Shown: positions 1-13,369, counted from the stretch's first letter. The stretch is DNA of 64,000 nt from Halicephalobus mephisto (GCA_009193035.1 SWDT01000046.1:186001-250000); one strand, 5' to 3'. Numbers and translations: made by a program. The notes: generated by a model from the sequence alone, not told the origin.

Positions 1-1219
1 TAGATTCTTGAAATTTTGAAAATTTTATAAAAGTTTTTACTGATTTTTAGGATTTTTTAAAAACAGAAAATTTTCAAACTTTTTCTAAATTTTAGAAAAT
101 TCTAAAATTTTGTAGATTTTTTAGAAATCTATTAAATTTTAGAATTTAATTAAAAATTTCAGATTTTAAAAAAGTTTTTACTGCTTTTTAGAATTTTATA
201 AAAATCTTCAAAAATTTCTAAAATTTAATAAAAATTTTGAAATCTGAAATTCTGTAGATTTTTTAGAAATTCATTAACTTTTAGAATCCAATTAAAAATT
301 CCAAAGATTTCAAAGATTTTACAAGTTTTTATTGTTTTTTGGAATTTTATAAAAATCTTCAGAAATTTTTGAAATTTTTGAAATCGATATTTGAGATCTG
401 GAAAACTGAAGAAATTCGTGTCGAGAAAATTCCACAATAATCTTCATTTTTGATTTCCATGACAATATATTTTCGAAATAAATTTCTAAAGTAAAATTCT
501 GAAAACTTCTAGAAATCTAAAAATTCGTGTCGAGACAATTTTCAAAAACATTTATTTTAAAAAAATTTTGGAAATTCAAAATTAAAAAATTTTTAAATTA
601 TTTCGTAATTTTTGTTGTTTTTCTTATTTTTCATCTAATGTGATGTTTTGAATTCAGAGATAGTCGTCTATTTTAAAATATAAATTAAAAACAATTTGAA
701 ACTTTGATTGATTAGGAAATGAATAGGTCAATCATCAAGGGCCGGCTCATAAGAGACAACTGGTCATTGTCAAGTTAAGAAATAGCGTTATCAGAATGGA
801 AAATTCTTTTGAGAAACACCAGAGCAGAGGGGGTGGGTCATCCTACTGTCTTTTTAATCGGAGAGACGGACCAAACTATCACTGATAAAAACTTATTTTG
901 GTTGACTTTCGGGTCAGTTATTTTAAATCGAAAAACGTGTTTTCAATTTAAATTTGATTTTTTACTTTTAAATTCAATAATATTTTAGATTTAAAAAAAT
1001 TCTTAAATTCAATGATATTTTAGATTTTTAATTTTAATGATATTTGGAATTTAAAAAAATTTTAATTTTAATGATATTTGGAATTTTAAAAAATTTTAAT
1101 TTTAATGATATTTGGAATTTTAAAAAATTTTAATTTTAATGATATTTTAGATTTTTAAATTTAATGATATTTGGAATTTTAAAAATTTTTAAATTTAATG
1201 ATATTTTAGATTTTTCAAC
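1..1219. other. AT-rich spacer upstream of the P5CS gene
   Basis: No coding region is supported here. Positions 1-620 are AT-rich with short degenerate A/T runs. Positions about 720-900 form a less AT-rich pocket with a GATA-type site (CTGATAA near 880) and could hold promoter elements of the downstream gene. Positions about 960-1215 are a tandem repeat, listed separately. The short minus-strand ORF at 225-437 is low complexity (F, K, N, I) and is not a credible protein. Confidence 0.6.
960..1215. repeat. Short tandem repeat just 5' of P5CS
   Basis: About six degenerate copies of a roughly 35-40 bp unit built around AATGATATTTGGAATTTT or AATGATATTTTAGATTT run right up to the start codon at 1220. 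If the transcript starts upstream, the array would lie in the 5' leader or core promoter. Every TTTTAG inside the unit resembles a weak splice acceptor. Confidence 0.7.
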
Positions 1220-3781
1220 ATGTTGTCACTGTATCGTTACACTGTCCGTTCTGCAAGTACAATCGCCAAAATTCAATCAAGAAGAACTTTGGCGAGTTGT
1301 ATCGTGTCTCCAGGAGGAGCTCCGATCACGATGGCGGACAACATGCCTTCGATCACCCCGGCGAATGTGGGTCTAAGTGCTGTTCTCGACCCAAATGGGA
1401 ACATCGACACTTCGTCTCTTCGTCATCATCATTTGACGTTGAATAGAAGAGAAGATTTAAAAAAAGCTCAAAGAATCGTTGTGAAACTCGGAAGTGCCGT
1501 CATAACTAGAGACGATGAATGCGGTTTAGCCCTCGGCAGATTGGCTTCAATTGTCGAACAAGTGTCTGAATTACAACAAAGTGGACGTCAGATGCTTATT
1601 GTTTCGTCCGGAGCCGTGGCTTTTGGAAGACAAAAATTAAGACAAGAATTAGTCATGTCGATGTCGATGAGACAGACCCTCCGGGGACCAGCAGGGATGC
1701 AGACGGATAAACGAGCTTGTGCTGCTTCTGGAATGCCAGGATTGATGAGTCTTTATGAACAACTTTTTCAACAATACGGTATCACTGTTGCTCAAGTTTT
1801 GTTAACAAAACCGGATATTGATGATCCTCAAAGAAGGAAAAACCTCCAAGCAACAATAGAATCCCTTCTTCATCTGAACATCATCCCGATCGTGAACGCG
1901 AACGACGCTGTGGCTCCTGATCCGAAGCTAAACATGCACATAAGCGACAACGACTCCTTGGCCGCTCGATTAAGTTCGGAAATTGAAGCAGATCTCATGA
2001 TAATTTTGTCCAATGTCAGTGGAGTTTATACCGGACCACCTGACATGGAAGGGTCTCGTCTACTCAATAGTTATTGTCCTTCCGAATCATCGTCTGTTGT
2101 TTTCGGAGCAAATTCTAAATTTGGAACAGGTGGAATGGAGTCCAAAGTCGCCGCATGTGTAAAGGCCCTAGAAGACGGTGTCGCGACCGTGATAACGAAC
2201 GGGATGGCCCACAACGCTATCACATCTGTAGTTTACGGCAAAAAGATAGGAACTATGTTCTGTAACACGTCACGTTATGAAGGACCGCCAGCAGAAGAAG
2301 TTGCAGCCAAAGGTTTGTCTCATATTTCACGTAAATTTCACGTGGAAAAATTATGTTTATTTTTTTAGCAAAAGAAAGTGGAAGACTCCTACAGGCGTTA
2401 TCAAATGATGAAAGAGCCCAAATTGTAAGACACACCGCAGACTTACTTCTTGCTCGAGAAAACGATATAATGGAAGCCAATCGATTGGACTTACATAACG
2501 CGAAGGCCACCGACATCGAACCATCGTTACTTAATCGTTTAAAATTAACGAAACAAAAACTTCTGGATCTCCATGCCGGATTAAATATGATCGCAGATTC
2601 CGCTTCTTCATTAATCGGAAAAGTTCTTCGAAAAACAGAAATTTCCGAAAATCTCATTCTAGAACAAACTACCGTACCCATCGGAACATTGTTGGTCATT
2701 TTCGAAAGTCGTCCAGATTGTCTTCCTCAAGTAGCTGGTCTCTCAATTGCCTCTGGCAATTCCTTACTTTTAAAAGGAGGAAAAGAAGCCGAAGAAAGCA
2801 ACAAAATGCTCCATGGTATCGTCCAAGAAGCCCTCGGAGTCCACGGTTTCGAACTTCGAGATGCCGTCACACTAGTCAGATCCAGAGAAGACGTCAGTGA
2901 ACTTCTTCAATTAAGAGGTAATTTCATAATAAATAAAAAATTTAAAAAAAATTTTTCAGAATTCATTGATCTCGTGATTCCCAGAGGATCATCAGAACTA
3001 GTTCGAAAAATGCAAGAACAAAGCAAAGGAATCCCCGTATTGGGTCATGCAGAAGGCATATGTCACGTTTACATCGATAATGAAATCGATGATCAAATGG
3101 CTTTGAAAATAGTTAAAGATTCAAAATGTGATTATCCTGCAGCTTGTAATGCAGTTGAAACAATTCTCGTTCATCGTGATCATTTAAATACAAAATTTTT
3201 TGATCAACTTTGTGGAATGTTAAAACAAGAAGGAGTAAAACTTCACGCTGGACCAAAACTCCAAAGTTTACTCAAATTCGGTCCTCCTGTTGCTGAATCT
3301 CTCAAGTTCGAATACGGTAGACTAGAATGCACTTTAGAAATCGTCGATAACGTCGATGAAGCTATTGCTCATACAATCCGTTACGGTAGTGGTCATACAG
3401 AATCCATCGTAACTACAAACAGTAATTTTTATTTTTATTTAAATTTTAAAATTTATAAATTTTTTTTTAGATAAAACAGCAGAACATTTTCTTCAACAAG
3501 TCGATAGTGCTTGTGCTTTCCACAATGCATCCACTCGTTTTGCAGATGGATATCGTTTTGGATTAGGAGCTGAAGTCGGAATCAGTACTGGAAGAATCCA
3601 TGCTCGTGGACCTGTTGGTGTTGAAGGTCTTTTAACAACAAAATGGATATTAAGAGGAAATGGTCAAACAGTTGAAATGTTCAAACCCGGAGGGGGTCTT
3701 CAATACACTCATCGAACTCTCGACATAACTAAAGACAATTCCGAATTACCTCGAATTTCATCCATAACAGCAACTGCATAA
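1220..3781 (+). CDS. alh-13: Delta-1-pyrroline-5-carboxylate synthase (bifunctional glutamate 5-kinase / gamma-glutamyl phosphate reductase)
   Basis: Four exons, 1220-2312, 2369-2917, 2960-3421 and 3471-3781, join in frame to 804 residues, matching the roughly 795 of animal P5CS. Residues about 75-330 are the amino-acid kinase domain ([42 protein letters not shown]). The remainder is the ALDH-like reductase ([36 protein letters not shown]), with the catalytic cysteine in [12 protein letters not shown]. The basic, Ser-rich first 35 residues fit a mitochondrial targeting sequence, and an in-frame second Met lies in ITMADNMP. By family knowledge it makes pyrroline-5-carboxylate from glutamate for proline and ornithine synthesis. 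It converges with the ADAM gene, leaving 106 bp between the stops. The symbol is by analogy with the C. elegans gene. Confidence 0.93.
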
Positions 3782-3887
3782 ATAGCTTCATTTTAAACAC
3801 ATACTAAATACAGTAAATTTCAACCGGAATGATCATACCTTAACAATATTTGTTTAAAAACATAAAAAATTCAATTATATTAATATT

Positions 3888-6576
3888 TCAATTTTTGGCG
3901 TTAAATTTAGCCGCAAGATCCTTGACATTAACTTTAGTCGATGAACATTCATTAACTACCGGCGGTTTGTCGGGAATTTTAGGTTTCATAACTGGCTTCG
4001 GAGCAATAGGTGGAGGAGATTTAGGTCGAGCAGATATATTAACATTACGATGAGGAGGAGGAGGTGGAGGAATATTACAATTCTCTTCAGAAGAACTTGA
4101 ATCCCCGTTTCGATTTTCCGGATTTAAAGCCTTAATTTCAGGTTTGAAAGCAATTGAAGAATTATTTCTATGATCAGAACGATTAAATTTAATTGGAGCA
4201 ACAGGTGGACTTGGCAAATTTGGATTTGAATCACCAATTGGGACAGCTAATGGAAGATTTGCTGAATGATGATAAATTACATGTCCTTTTCCAACTCGAA
4301 GATTAGGTTGAGGATCTCCCCAACCAGAATTAAGATCATCTATAGGGTTCGGATTTCTAATACCTCCTGGTGGCGGAGGAGCCCTACGAACAGGAACACG
4401 AACAGCATATATATTACAAGTATCTCGAATCCATATCCACATCTTAATATGAAGAAATTTCCCTGTTCTTCGATAATAAAAGAAACCAGCAACAAAGAAA
4501 ATAAAACCAATAAATAAAAGTAAAACAATCAAATAAGGTATAGCATTAAACATTCTATCTGTAGCTGGACCACTGTTGATACTTCCACCATAACCAGGAA
4601 TATCACAAGCCACACCTCCATAACCAGGTTCACAATGACAATTTCCAAAATTATTACATACTCCTCTTCCAGAACAATCTTTTGGTGAACATTCAGGTAC
4701 ATATTCAGTCACTTCTGATAAATTAGCACATTTCTGTTCAACACAAATACGACCAGTACCACAATGAGCTCCATCTCTCACCAGAGTAATATCCTTCTGA
4801 TTAGGTCCAGACATATAAGTTGTTTCAAAAGAATAACAAGTAGCTGGACTACCTAATGATGTTCGAGTATAATAAAAAAATTGTCTAACAGATGAAGGAT
4901 CACCAATAATAATTTTTGGATCTTTAACTTTAGGATGACAAAATACTTTTCCACATCGAGCATTTTCTTTTTTACATGGAATTGATTCTGCAGAAATTAA
5001 TTTCATACCACAATTTTTACCTTGAACTCCCAAAGTATTAAGATCATGACAAGCATCTTCAGCAACATCAGCTTGAGGACCCCAAATTTCTTGACATTGA
5101 CTTGTACGACTACCACATATACCTTCATAACAATGATCAAATTCATAACCTGGACAAATTTTTCCATTTTGATGAAAAAAATCAGGTGGACAATCACCAG
5201 TTTCACCATCACAAAATTCAGGAAGATCACAAATACTAATAGGAGAACGACATTCAGTAGCTTTAGCTTTTGGTTTACAAGTAGAAATATCACAACAATC
5301 TCCAGAAGCACAAATTGCATCTTTAGCAAGTTTACATTGATCAGCAATACAGCATTTATTAGGACATGTAGTAATATTTCCACAATCACATTCTTCTCCA
5401 TCTTCAACAATTCCATTACCACATTTATTTCCGCCAAAAACTGACTTTGGAACATTAAAGAGACATTGATCCATTCGACGTTTAAAACCATCAGAAAGAG
5501 ATTTCAAACTACAAGTAGAAAAAGTAGTAATATTACTGTATCCACTATTTGATACTGCCATAATACAAATAGGTCCTTCACAAATACAACCTTCATGATC
5601 ATGATCCATACCTAAACTATGACCCAATTCATGAGCTACTGTAGAAGCAATTCCAGCTGCACTATCAGAATGATCTCGAATAACTCCAACAGAAAAATCT
5701 CGAGTACAAATTGTACCTTTGTAAGCTTTTCCAATAACATTATCTTCAAATACTGTTTTTCTAAAAAAATTAATTTTAAAAAATTTTAAAATAAATTACT
5801 TACGTAAAAAATTGAGCATGATCATAACTGTGATATTTGTATATTTCTTTAGAATAACCAGAAAATTCACTTAAAGTCTTGTTTGAATTTTTATCAACAA
5901 TAATCAGATCATTAGGACCTTCCCAAACACCTACCCAAGTCAAAACAACTCTAATCTTGAGAGGAGAATACATCGAATCAACAAAATTCGCAATTGAATG
6001 AAGTCGATCAATAACAATAGTTTTGTTCATATGATATTCGTTGTATATCGACGTATCTGCCACAAACACTAGTTCAATATATCTCCTTCTTCCATCCATG
6101 TACTCATCATAATAAAATGGAATTTCTGATGATGCTAGACGTTTATTTCTAGAATGATTTTCCCAAGAACAATTGTCAAAACCTTGAGGAACGAAAATAA
6201 ACGATTTAGTCGTTAAATCTGGTTTTAAAACGAAAGACAATCCATTAATTTTAAAAACTCCTGCAATACCATCTTCCGAACAAGTGGAAATAGCACTAAC
6301 ATCAATTTCTCCATCAGTAATAAAATGACAAAAATTAGTACCACTTGTCGATTGTTTAAGTTGTTCTTCAGATCCAATCAAAGAACTAAAATATTACTGT
6401 AATTTTATAATGTAATAAAAAACTTACAAATTCGGATAAAAAGTAAATTTTTGAGCATCATAATCATTCTGAACAACAATTTCAAGTACTTTAGTTCCAC
6501 GAGACAAATTAATTAAGGAATATGTTGAAATTTTTTGTCCATTTAAATCTGAAAGAACAACCGGACATTGAACCAT
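3888..6576 (-). CDS. adm-2: ADAM metalloprotease-disintegrin, single-pass, catalytically intact (ADM-2/meltrin-like)
   Basis: Exons 6428-6576, 5804-6385 and 3888-5760 give 867 residues. The order is a prodomain, a reprolysin domain starting near RRRYIELVFVAD, and the full zinc site HELGHSLGMDHD (around 5585-5630). Then come the disintegrin and cysteine-rich domains (CGNGIVEDGEECDCG onward), an EGF-like module (CSGRGVCNNFGNCHCEPGYGG), a transmembrane segment (YLIVLLLFIGFIFFVAGFFYY) and a proline-rich tail with SH3-type motifs (PPPPPPHR, PKSPPPIAPKP). An active zinc site with a PxxP tail suggests ADM-2/ADAM9-12-19 rather than an inactive UNC-71 type. Oddly, no signal peptide was found: the first exon opens inside the prodomain right after TTTTTTAG, so a 5' exon may be missing from this model or the transcript may be trans-spliced there. 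It lies 264 bp below the kinase gene on the same strand. Confidence 0.85.
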
Positions 6577-6585
6577 TATTTGGTT

Positions 6586-6594
6586 CTAAAAAAT
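6586..6594 (-). promoter_or_regulatory. Candidate trans-splice or cis-splice acceptor for the ADAM gene
   Basis: Reading the minus strand, a U-rich TTTTTTAG stands nine bases before the first in-frame ATG of the ADAM model, and the stop of the kinase gene is about 255 bp upstream on the same strand. This spacing fits SL2 trans-splicing of a downstream operon gene in nematodes. It could equally be the acceptor of an intron leading back to a signal-peptide exon that I could not find. Confidence 0.4.
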
Positions 6595-6840
6595 TAATTA
6601 ATTTCTTTTAAAAATTAAAAATATTTCTGGAATAAAACCAGTATATCATCTTCAAAAAAAACTAAAAACAGATATGTATAATTGATCAAATCTGATAATA
6701 AATACACACTACAATATATTAGTCGGCTTCCAATTAAGGCAAGGCGGCGGTGAACAATCCAAACAATAATTTTTAAAAAGTATAAAAACTTAAAAATATA
6801 AAATATCACAACCAATACAACAATAACCAGGTTGTGATTA

Positions 6841-9800
6841 TCACGCCATCTGATTCGTAGACGTCATATTGTAGAATTTTATCTGTTTATCCATTTCTTC
6901 TTTAAAACGTTTCTCAAGTTCCGCTTTTCTAGGTGGACGACTAGCCCTGGATTCTTGAACCAATTGTTGGAATTGTTGTTCACATTCAGCCAACATCTGC
7001 TGTTCATTCTCACATAACATCGATCGTTTTTCGTTCTAAATACGACAATTAAATCCAATAAATCCAAATAAATAATAAAAACTCACATGAATCTGTTCCA
7101 ATTCTTTGACTAATCGTTGATTCTCTTCTATTAAAGCATCCATTCGCTTCTTACATTTCAACTCGTATTCCTGGATGGCAGCTTTCACCCGTTCTTTTTC
7201 GTTTTCTTCAAACGACTGAGTGAATTGATCCCATTTTTCAGGAACATGCTAAAAAGAAATTTAATCACAATAATCCCATCATTATAATTCTAAAGTCAAA
7301 ATCTAAAATCAACTTCCAATTAAATAGTAAGCGAAAAACTGATCTTCCCATGTTTAATAATTCATATTTCAATTATTTACAAAAATTAGTTCTATATATC
7401 AAAGTACAACTATAAAAAATGACCAATTCTATCTCTACAAAAACAACGGTTAGAATTTTCTCAAATTTTTTTTCTGGGAAAATGAAAAAAAAATGAATAT
7501 ATTAACATTCCCAATCTCATATGTAAATTAGTGTTTGATAATTCTCTTAATACTAAACATAACCATATATAAAATTTCGGAGTTTTTACCTAAACACAAA
7601 CAATAAATATAAAAATTGTAATCAATTTCAAAAAATTATATAATTTAATAAAAGTTTTCCTTATGAACAAAGATTACACAAAAAGTCCAATAAAAATCAC
7701 AATGACATATGAGTAATACTTGTCACATTTCCTTCCATAGTTAATGAAACTGAATGACTCATATCACTTTACAGTTAAAAACCCATTCTTTTTGATAAAT
7801 AATCTTATCTTACTAAATCCATTATTAATCAAATTATATACTTTTCCAGCCACAATTACGAAATAATTTCCGTACCAACTATTCATATATCAAACTAAAA
7901 CTTTTTCAAAATCTCATGTCTCATCACATTTAGTATTAAAAATACCAAACATTAACTTACAAATCAAACTACAAACGTTAGTTACAAAAAATATAATTAA
8001 AATCCCCACTAACTACATTACCTTCTTTACGGTAAATTATCAATAAATTTTTCTATATATCGAATAAAAACTTACTTGATAATCTATATGAAGAGATTCC
8101 TTAAACATTCTGATCCTAGCTTTGCTTTCAGCACGCAAAGATTTGGGAAGATTCTTCCGATTTGTCGACAAATCTCTCATTAATCGATCTTCTTCTTCAT
8201 GAATATGACGACGTACAAATTCCTGTTCTTTCTGATGTCGTGCAATCATCTGGGATCGTTGCAATAAGTATAATTCCTAAAACCAAATATAAACCTCCTA
8301 TCCATACTATTTACATAATCCAAAATTTTATACAATTTAAAAAATCCAAACCTTAAGTTGTTGCGTATTAAGATTATGACGTTCAGAAAGTTGCCGTTCT
8401 TCCAGTTCCCAAAGAGCTGACATCATACTTTGTTCCAATTTATGTTTATGTTCAAGAAAAGACCGTTCAGTATTCGCTACTTTTTCTCTATGATTAGCAC
8501 GAAGCTGATCCAAAAACATTTCATGTTCTCGATCCAATTTTTCCAAAAATTGCATTTCTCGTTCCATTTGATTTCTATCCAAAACTTCTTTTCTGAATCT
8601 ATATGTATCCTTCCTCTGAACTTTAGGCAACATATCAATCTCCTGTTTGAGTATTTTCTGTTCCCGTGCAAGTTGATCTTTAAACATTCTAATTTGTCGT
8701 TCTTGATCATTTTTCAATTTTTTCGCCAATTGTTTTAATTCCTCTTCTTGAGCTCTTTCAATATCTTCTATTTTCTTCTTCTGAGTTTTCGAAATCATTT
8801 CAATATCATTTTGATAAGATTTCTCCAAATTCTAAAAACAAAAATTACTTCCAATATACTAAACATTAAAAATCATACCAATTTTTCTTGCAAAAATACT
8901 CTTTCTTGTTGTTCTTGCAAACTCGCAGATTTCTTTTCATGAGTATTTCTTTGACGAGCTTCTTCTCTCTGCATCCGAAGATATTCTCGTTCTTGTTCTT
9001 TTCTCAACTCATAATTCTGCTTTGCTTCCAAAACATGAGTCGTTGTTGAAGTAACTTGAACTCCATCAACAGTAAAAGTTCTTGTTTTTTTTGTAGCCGT
9101 TTGTCTACTCGGAGTTCTCCTCACCAATGGTTCCTTTCTAGGTTCAGCATTTTCCTTCTCAATATTCGTTCTTTTCGTGACAGGAACATTACGACGAGGT
9201 TTAGTTTTAGGAGTTGATTCCATCTTATGCACTTCAGATGTAGCCTTAGGAGTAGCGTCATAATCAATCGGAGGTTCAGGAGGAGGAACTTCACTTTCAA
9301 TTTGATGTTTAGCATTTTCATCAACGAAATAATTAAACGGTTGATTCGAAACAGTTTTAGCATAACTATTATCAGCCACAGGCGGTTTAGGAGGTAGAGC
9401 AGCATTATTCATCTTAGTTGGTGATGGTTTACGATCTATTTGTTTTTCTCGTGATAAACTCTCTGAATGACTCATCTGACTACTTTGATTACCTTCACCA
9501 GATGACAATTTCGAAGACAAAGTAGCAGCAATTTCAGATACATGACTATGTTGTTCACCAAATATAGCAGCATCTTCCCGCATTCTTTGAGCCTTAATAC
9601 GTTCTGCTTCTTCTTTCGCATGATCAGCCAACTAAAAAATAAAAAATCTTTCATTATAAAAATATGAACAACACACCTGTTCTCTCTGAGCAAGTTCACG
9701 ATTTTTCTTTACCAATCCAGATGGAATTTCAACAACAGCAGCAGTAGTAGAGACCTTCGTAGAATCTGTTGATCCTTGACTACGATTACTCTTAAATGAA

Positions 9801-11894
9801 ACATTAGAAGAATGTTCTTCATCATCAACATTAACTTGAAGAGTAACTGGTTGATTCTTCTTCGAATGATTGGATTTTTTAGACCCACGAGAAACATCTG
9901 AATCCGTTGACGTAATCCGAGATCGTCCACTTCTAGGTGATAGTGAATTCATATCCGAAGAATACATTTTCGTAATATCTTTGATAGTATGCGTAGGAGT
10001 TCCACATCTAATAACAGTGTATTCATCTTCTGGAGTTGATACACTACTATTTCCAAACTTGCCCTTACTCTGAGAAAATGATTCCGAAGATCCATGGATA
10101 TCTTTCGGATTTGAATCCAATCGTGGTCTCGATTTTTTATCAGAACGATTCACAGAAGATCCCGAAGCCGCAGATGAAGGTCGACTTTCTGCCGAACTAT
10201 GTTGATAATTTTCATCCAATACATCGTTCAAATCATCCAATATTTCCATTGCCTCTTGTCCAGATGGACTCATATGACCACTCGGACTTATTTTTTCTTC
10301 TTCTTTTGTAGCAATTTCAACAGCCACAAACTTCACATCAGGCTTAGGTTCCACAGGAGGAGCAGGAGCAGCCCTTTTCTTCTTTGATTGAATTGCAGCA
10401 TTTTGTTGAACAACTGGAGTTTTCTCATGATCAACAAATTCTGTCTGACCATTTCCATTGACTTCAAGATTGGACTTAGAATTGTCAGATTCCATTGAGG
10501 TATTCATATTAGGTCGATTACTGAAATTATTTAAATTAAAGCATTGTTTATATATAAATCTTGATTTTGACAACTCCAAAAGAAATCCAATTCACAGAAT
10601 GATTACATTCTTGTAGGATTTAGAGATATTTAATGCAAAAAGTAACTTCAGATGTATTTCCATGCATCTGAAGTCAGAAGTTTTCCAAAATTAGCAGAAA
10701 TATTATTAAAAACTTTTTACCGACCTTGATTCATCTTGCCGTGACCACAAGCTAGTGCTGTCAGAGCTGCAAATACTATTCGCACAAGAACCATTATTGT
10801 CGAACACAGGTTCTTCAGAAAAGTCTGCAGACATTTCAAGAAGGAGAATCGTAATTGGTTTCTTATCAACAGCGTTCACGATGAATGGATGCTGAAAAGC
10901 AAGATACTTATGAATTTTCAAACTATGTGACTTACGGTTAGTAGATCTACTGCAGAACATCGCTCGTCTGGATTGATAACGAGACATCTGGCAATAAAAT
11001 CCCGAAAAGCAGCAGAATAACCACCAGGATTGTCCAGTGTAGGTGGTTTAGGGCTTCGTAGGATCTTTAATCTGACTCTCTCAGCCGACATCTCATGGTA
11101 CGGCGGTTCTTTCTGAGCTAACTGAATGCACGTGATACCCAAAGACCAGATATCTGACTTGCAGTTGTAGAGCAAATTAGTCATCGTTTCGCAGCGAATG
11201 ACCTCGGGGGACATCCAATGTGGAGTTCCGATGAATGTGTTGCTTCCTTCATCTGGTCCATTCAACATGCAGGAAACACCAAAGTCAGCTGAAATCAGGA
11301 TATCTAATTAGTGTTGTAAAATTCGAACAAACCAAGTTTAACAATTCCATCGCCGGTCAATAAGAGATTTCCCGCTTTTAAATCCCGGTGAATAACGAAT
11401 CTGGAATGTAGAAAGGCCAATCCAGTACATACTTGTCTCAATATGCACGCAATTTGGTTTTCTGTCAAAGCCTTCTCCAATTCGATCATGATTTGGTCCA
11501 CCGCGCCACCTTCACAGTATTCCAGCATCACGGATAAGCAATTGTCGTAAAAGTAGGCAGCTAGGATCCCGACAACATTATCATGCTTACAAGCAAGCAA
11601 TATCTCCACTTCAATCGCGAGATCCTCCACATCTTCTCCTTCTTGTACTTCCGTGCACTGAAAAGCAAATTTTTCATATATGGAATTCGCGAAAAACACC
11701 TCTACCTTGAAGGCCGCTAATTGTTGAGGATCGGTCTTCTTAGATACCTTCTTTACTGCGCCGAAAGAACCTTCTCCGATGTCTTCTAGGACGTTCCAAT
11801 GTCGTTTGGGATCTACGTCAACTTCAATAAATAACGGCAATTTCCGTTTTTTGGGAGCAAAAAACTTCCGAAACCGCCCGACTAGAGTCGCCAT
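6841..11894 (-). CDS. gck-4: SLK/LOK-type germinal-centre Ser/Thr kinase with C-terminal coiled coil
   Basis: Ten exons (11706-11894, 11333-11657, 10936-11288, 10725-10891, 9677-10520, 8879-9631, 8352-8831, 8076-8276, 7087-7248, 6841-7035) join in phase to 1222 residues. The kinase domain is near the N-terminus: IGEGSFGAVKKV, LAAFK, VIHRDLKAGNLLL, ADFGVSC and the GCK signature GTPHWMSPEVI. A Ser/Pro-rich linker follows, then about 400 residues of Glu/Arg/Lys/Gln-rich coiled coil matching the PKK domain of SLK and STK10 (MIARHQKEQEFVRRH, ESKARIRMFKESL). All catalytic residues are present. SLK/LOK kinases phosphorylate ERM proteins at the cell cortex, which is the inferred role. The gene shares a roughly 530-bp upstream region with the divergent gene at 12429. 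The symbol is by family analogy. Confidence 0.9.
7249..8075 (-). other. Large intron of the SLK/LOK-type kinase gene
   Basis: An 827-bp intron, much longer than its 40-200 bp neighbours. It is AT-rich with no convincing ORF, RNA gene or tandem repeat. Confidence 0.6.
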
Positions 11895-12428
11895 ATCAGC
11901 ACACCCCTAACATGTAGATCTGAAATTAATTTTTATTTAAAAACATCAATATATGAGTCGTAGCAAATCACGACAAGCGAAGACGATTGGTGAATCGATC
12001 GAGCAGTCCCCAGCTGATTCGCAAACTGCGACCGCGTCGGAGAGGCTCTTCTTCCTTTTCACTCGCGCGACCCGTTACTATGGATATTTTTGTTTTTCCT
12101 TCTTGGATTTTAGATCATATATTTTTTGATCCCGATCTTCTCAGATATCCAATACTCTACCTTTGTATCTTCCTTAACTAAATTCTTCACAAACACGACT
12201 AATTATTCTAGATTTTTTTGTATTTTTCGTTAAATTTTTAACTTGAACGTACAAAAGTGCCCGATGTTCTACTTTTACCTCGCATTTGCCCCTAAATTAT
12301 ATATCAATAACTAGTTACTACATATCTCCCTATTTCCTCCTTGTCGAATTTCTATCTCAATGACGCTCAATATACAGTATCCTACTTTTATGTTTTCCGT
12401 CAAATTTCACGCCAACTTTTTCCAGAAT

Positions 12429-13199
12429 ATGCAAATTGAGTCCAAAGATATAGAAAATTTGAGTTATGAAGAACTACTGCGACAATATCACAACGTCGTT
12501 AATAAACTAAAGGAACATCGAGAATACAACGCCATGATGCGAGAAATGTACATAGAACTTTTAAAAGATCACCAAAAAGCAGTAAATCTGCTGAATCAGA
12601 TGGGGACTACTACAAAGGAAACAGAGCCTGGAGAACCTGTTACACGGCCATGTGCTTTTATTGTTGGAGACGACTCTGTCAATCAAGGACACTTAACCCG
12701 TTTTCAGACTCAGGTTTGTCTTTTTTTTTGGATTATTTTTGATTTATCTTGTTTAGAAAAAAATGGTTCTGATGCAGAGATCCCAAAGCCGTGTAAATCA
12801 GATCAAAGAGGCTTCCAGACGTCGAGCAGTTGTGGCCCTCGCCATGAGGGAGTACGCCATGACCAGTCTGTCCGGATATGATGAGATGATCTACGATCTC
12901 TCCCGGTTTTCTGAGCTCACGACCGCGATGAACAGTATAACGGCTTTTCCCATGAAGGAAATACGTCGGGACACTTATCGGTATGAATTTTTATTTTTTA
13001 AAATATAATTTTCGATTTTAGACGTTTGATTAACTTTGGAGTTTTTGAACGAGAACAACACGAACAGAGAATGCGCGAGGCTAAAGCTCTCCGTGCTCTG
13101 CTGAACGAATGTGCTTCTGAGCAGACTCGTCGAAGGTTGTTGGCCCTCAACCGGTACTCCAAGCCCATCAAAGTTGATAAATTCCGTCGTCAAATTTAA
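12429..13199 (+). CDS. Unrecognised protein with N-terminal coiled coil
   Basis: Exons 12429-12713, 12757-12980 and 13022-13199 join in frame to 228 residues. I do not recognise a family. The first 60 residues (SYEELLRQYHNVVNKLKEH...) have heptad-like hydrophobic spacing typical of a short coiled coil. The middle and C-terminal parts are Arg-rich and helical in composition (RVNQIKEASRRRAVVALAM, EQHEQRMREAKALRALLNE), ending KVDKFRRQI. The ATG at 12429 is chosen because TTTTTCCAG, a good trans-splice acceptor, ends at 12425; an in-frame ATG at 12360 exists but would lie upstream of that acceptor. The histidine phosphatase starts 170 bp downstream on the same strand, so the two may form an operon. 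Confidence 0.75.
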
Positions 13200-13362
13200 C
13201 GAAATCCATTTTTGTGCATATTTGATCTCATATCTTCACTTATGATCTCACTTAGTCCTTTTAACTTGCCGTACTCGACTGGTATAAAACTTTCGCTCAT
13301 TTTTTTCGTTTTCAAGTGGTTTATTTCCTTTTTTATTTTATTTTTAGGGAAATTTTGTATTA

Positions 13363-13369
13363 TTTTTAG
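13363..13369 (+). promoter_or_regulatory. Candidate SL trans-splice acceptor of the phosphatase gene
   Basis: TTTTTAG ends exactly one base before the ATG at 13370, and the 170-bp gap to the upstream stop contains U-rich stretches. This is the geometry of a downstream operon gene that receives SL2. It is an inference only; no transcript is available. Confidence 0.45.

Noticed and set aside
9121..10311. Several long ORFs overlapping the kinase gene on other frames and strand
   Set aside because: They are shadows of the long Ser/Glu/Lys-rich exons, which have coherent splicing and family conservation on the minus strand.
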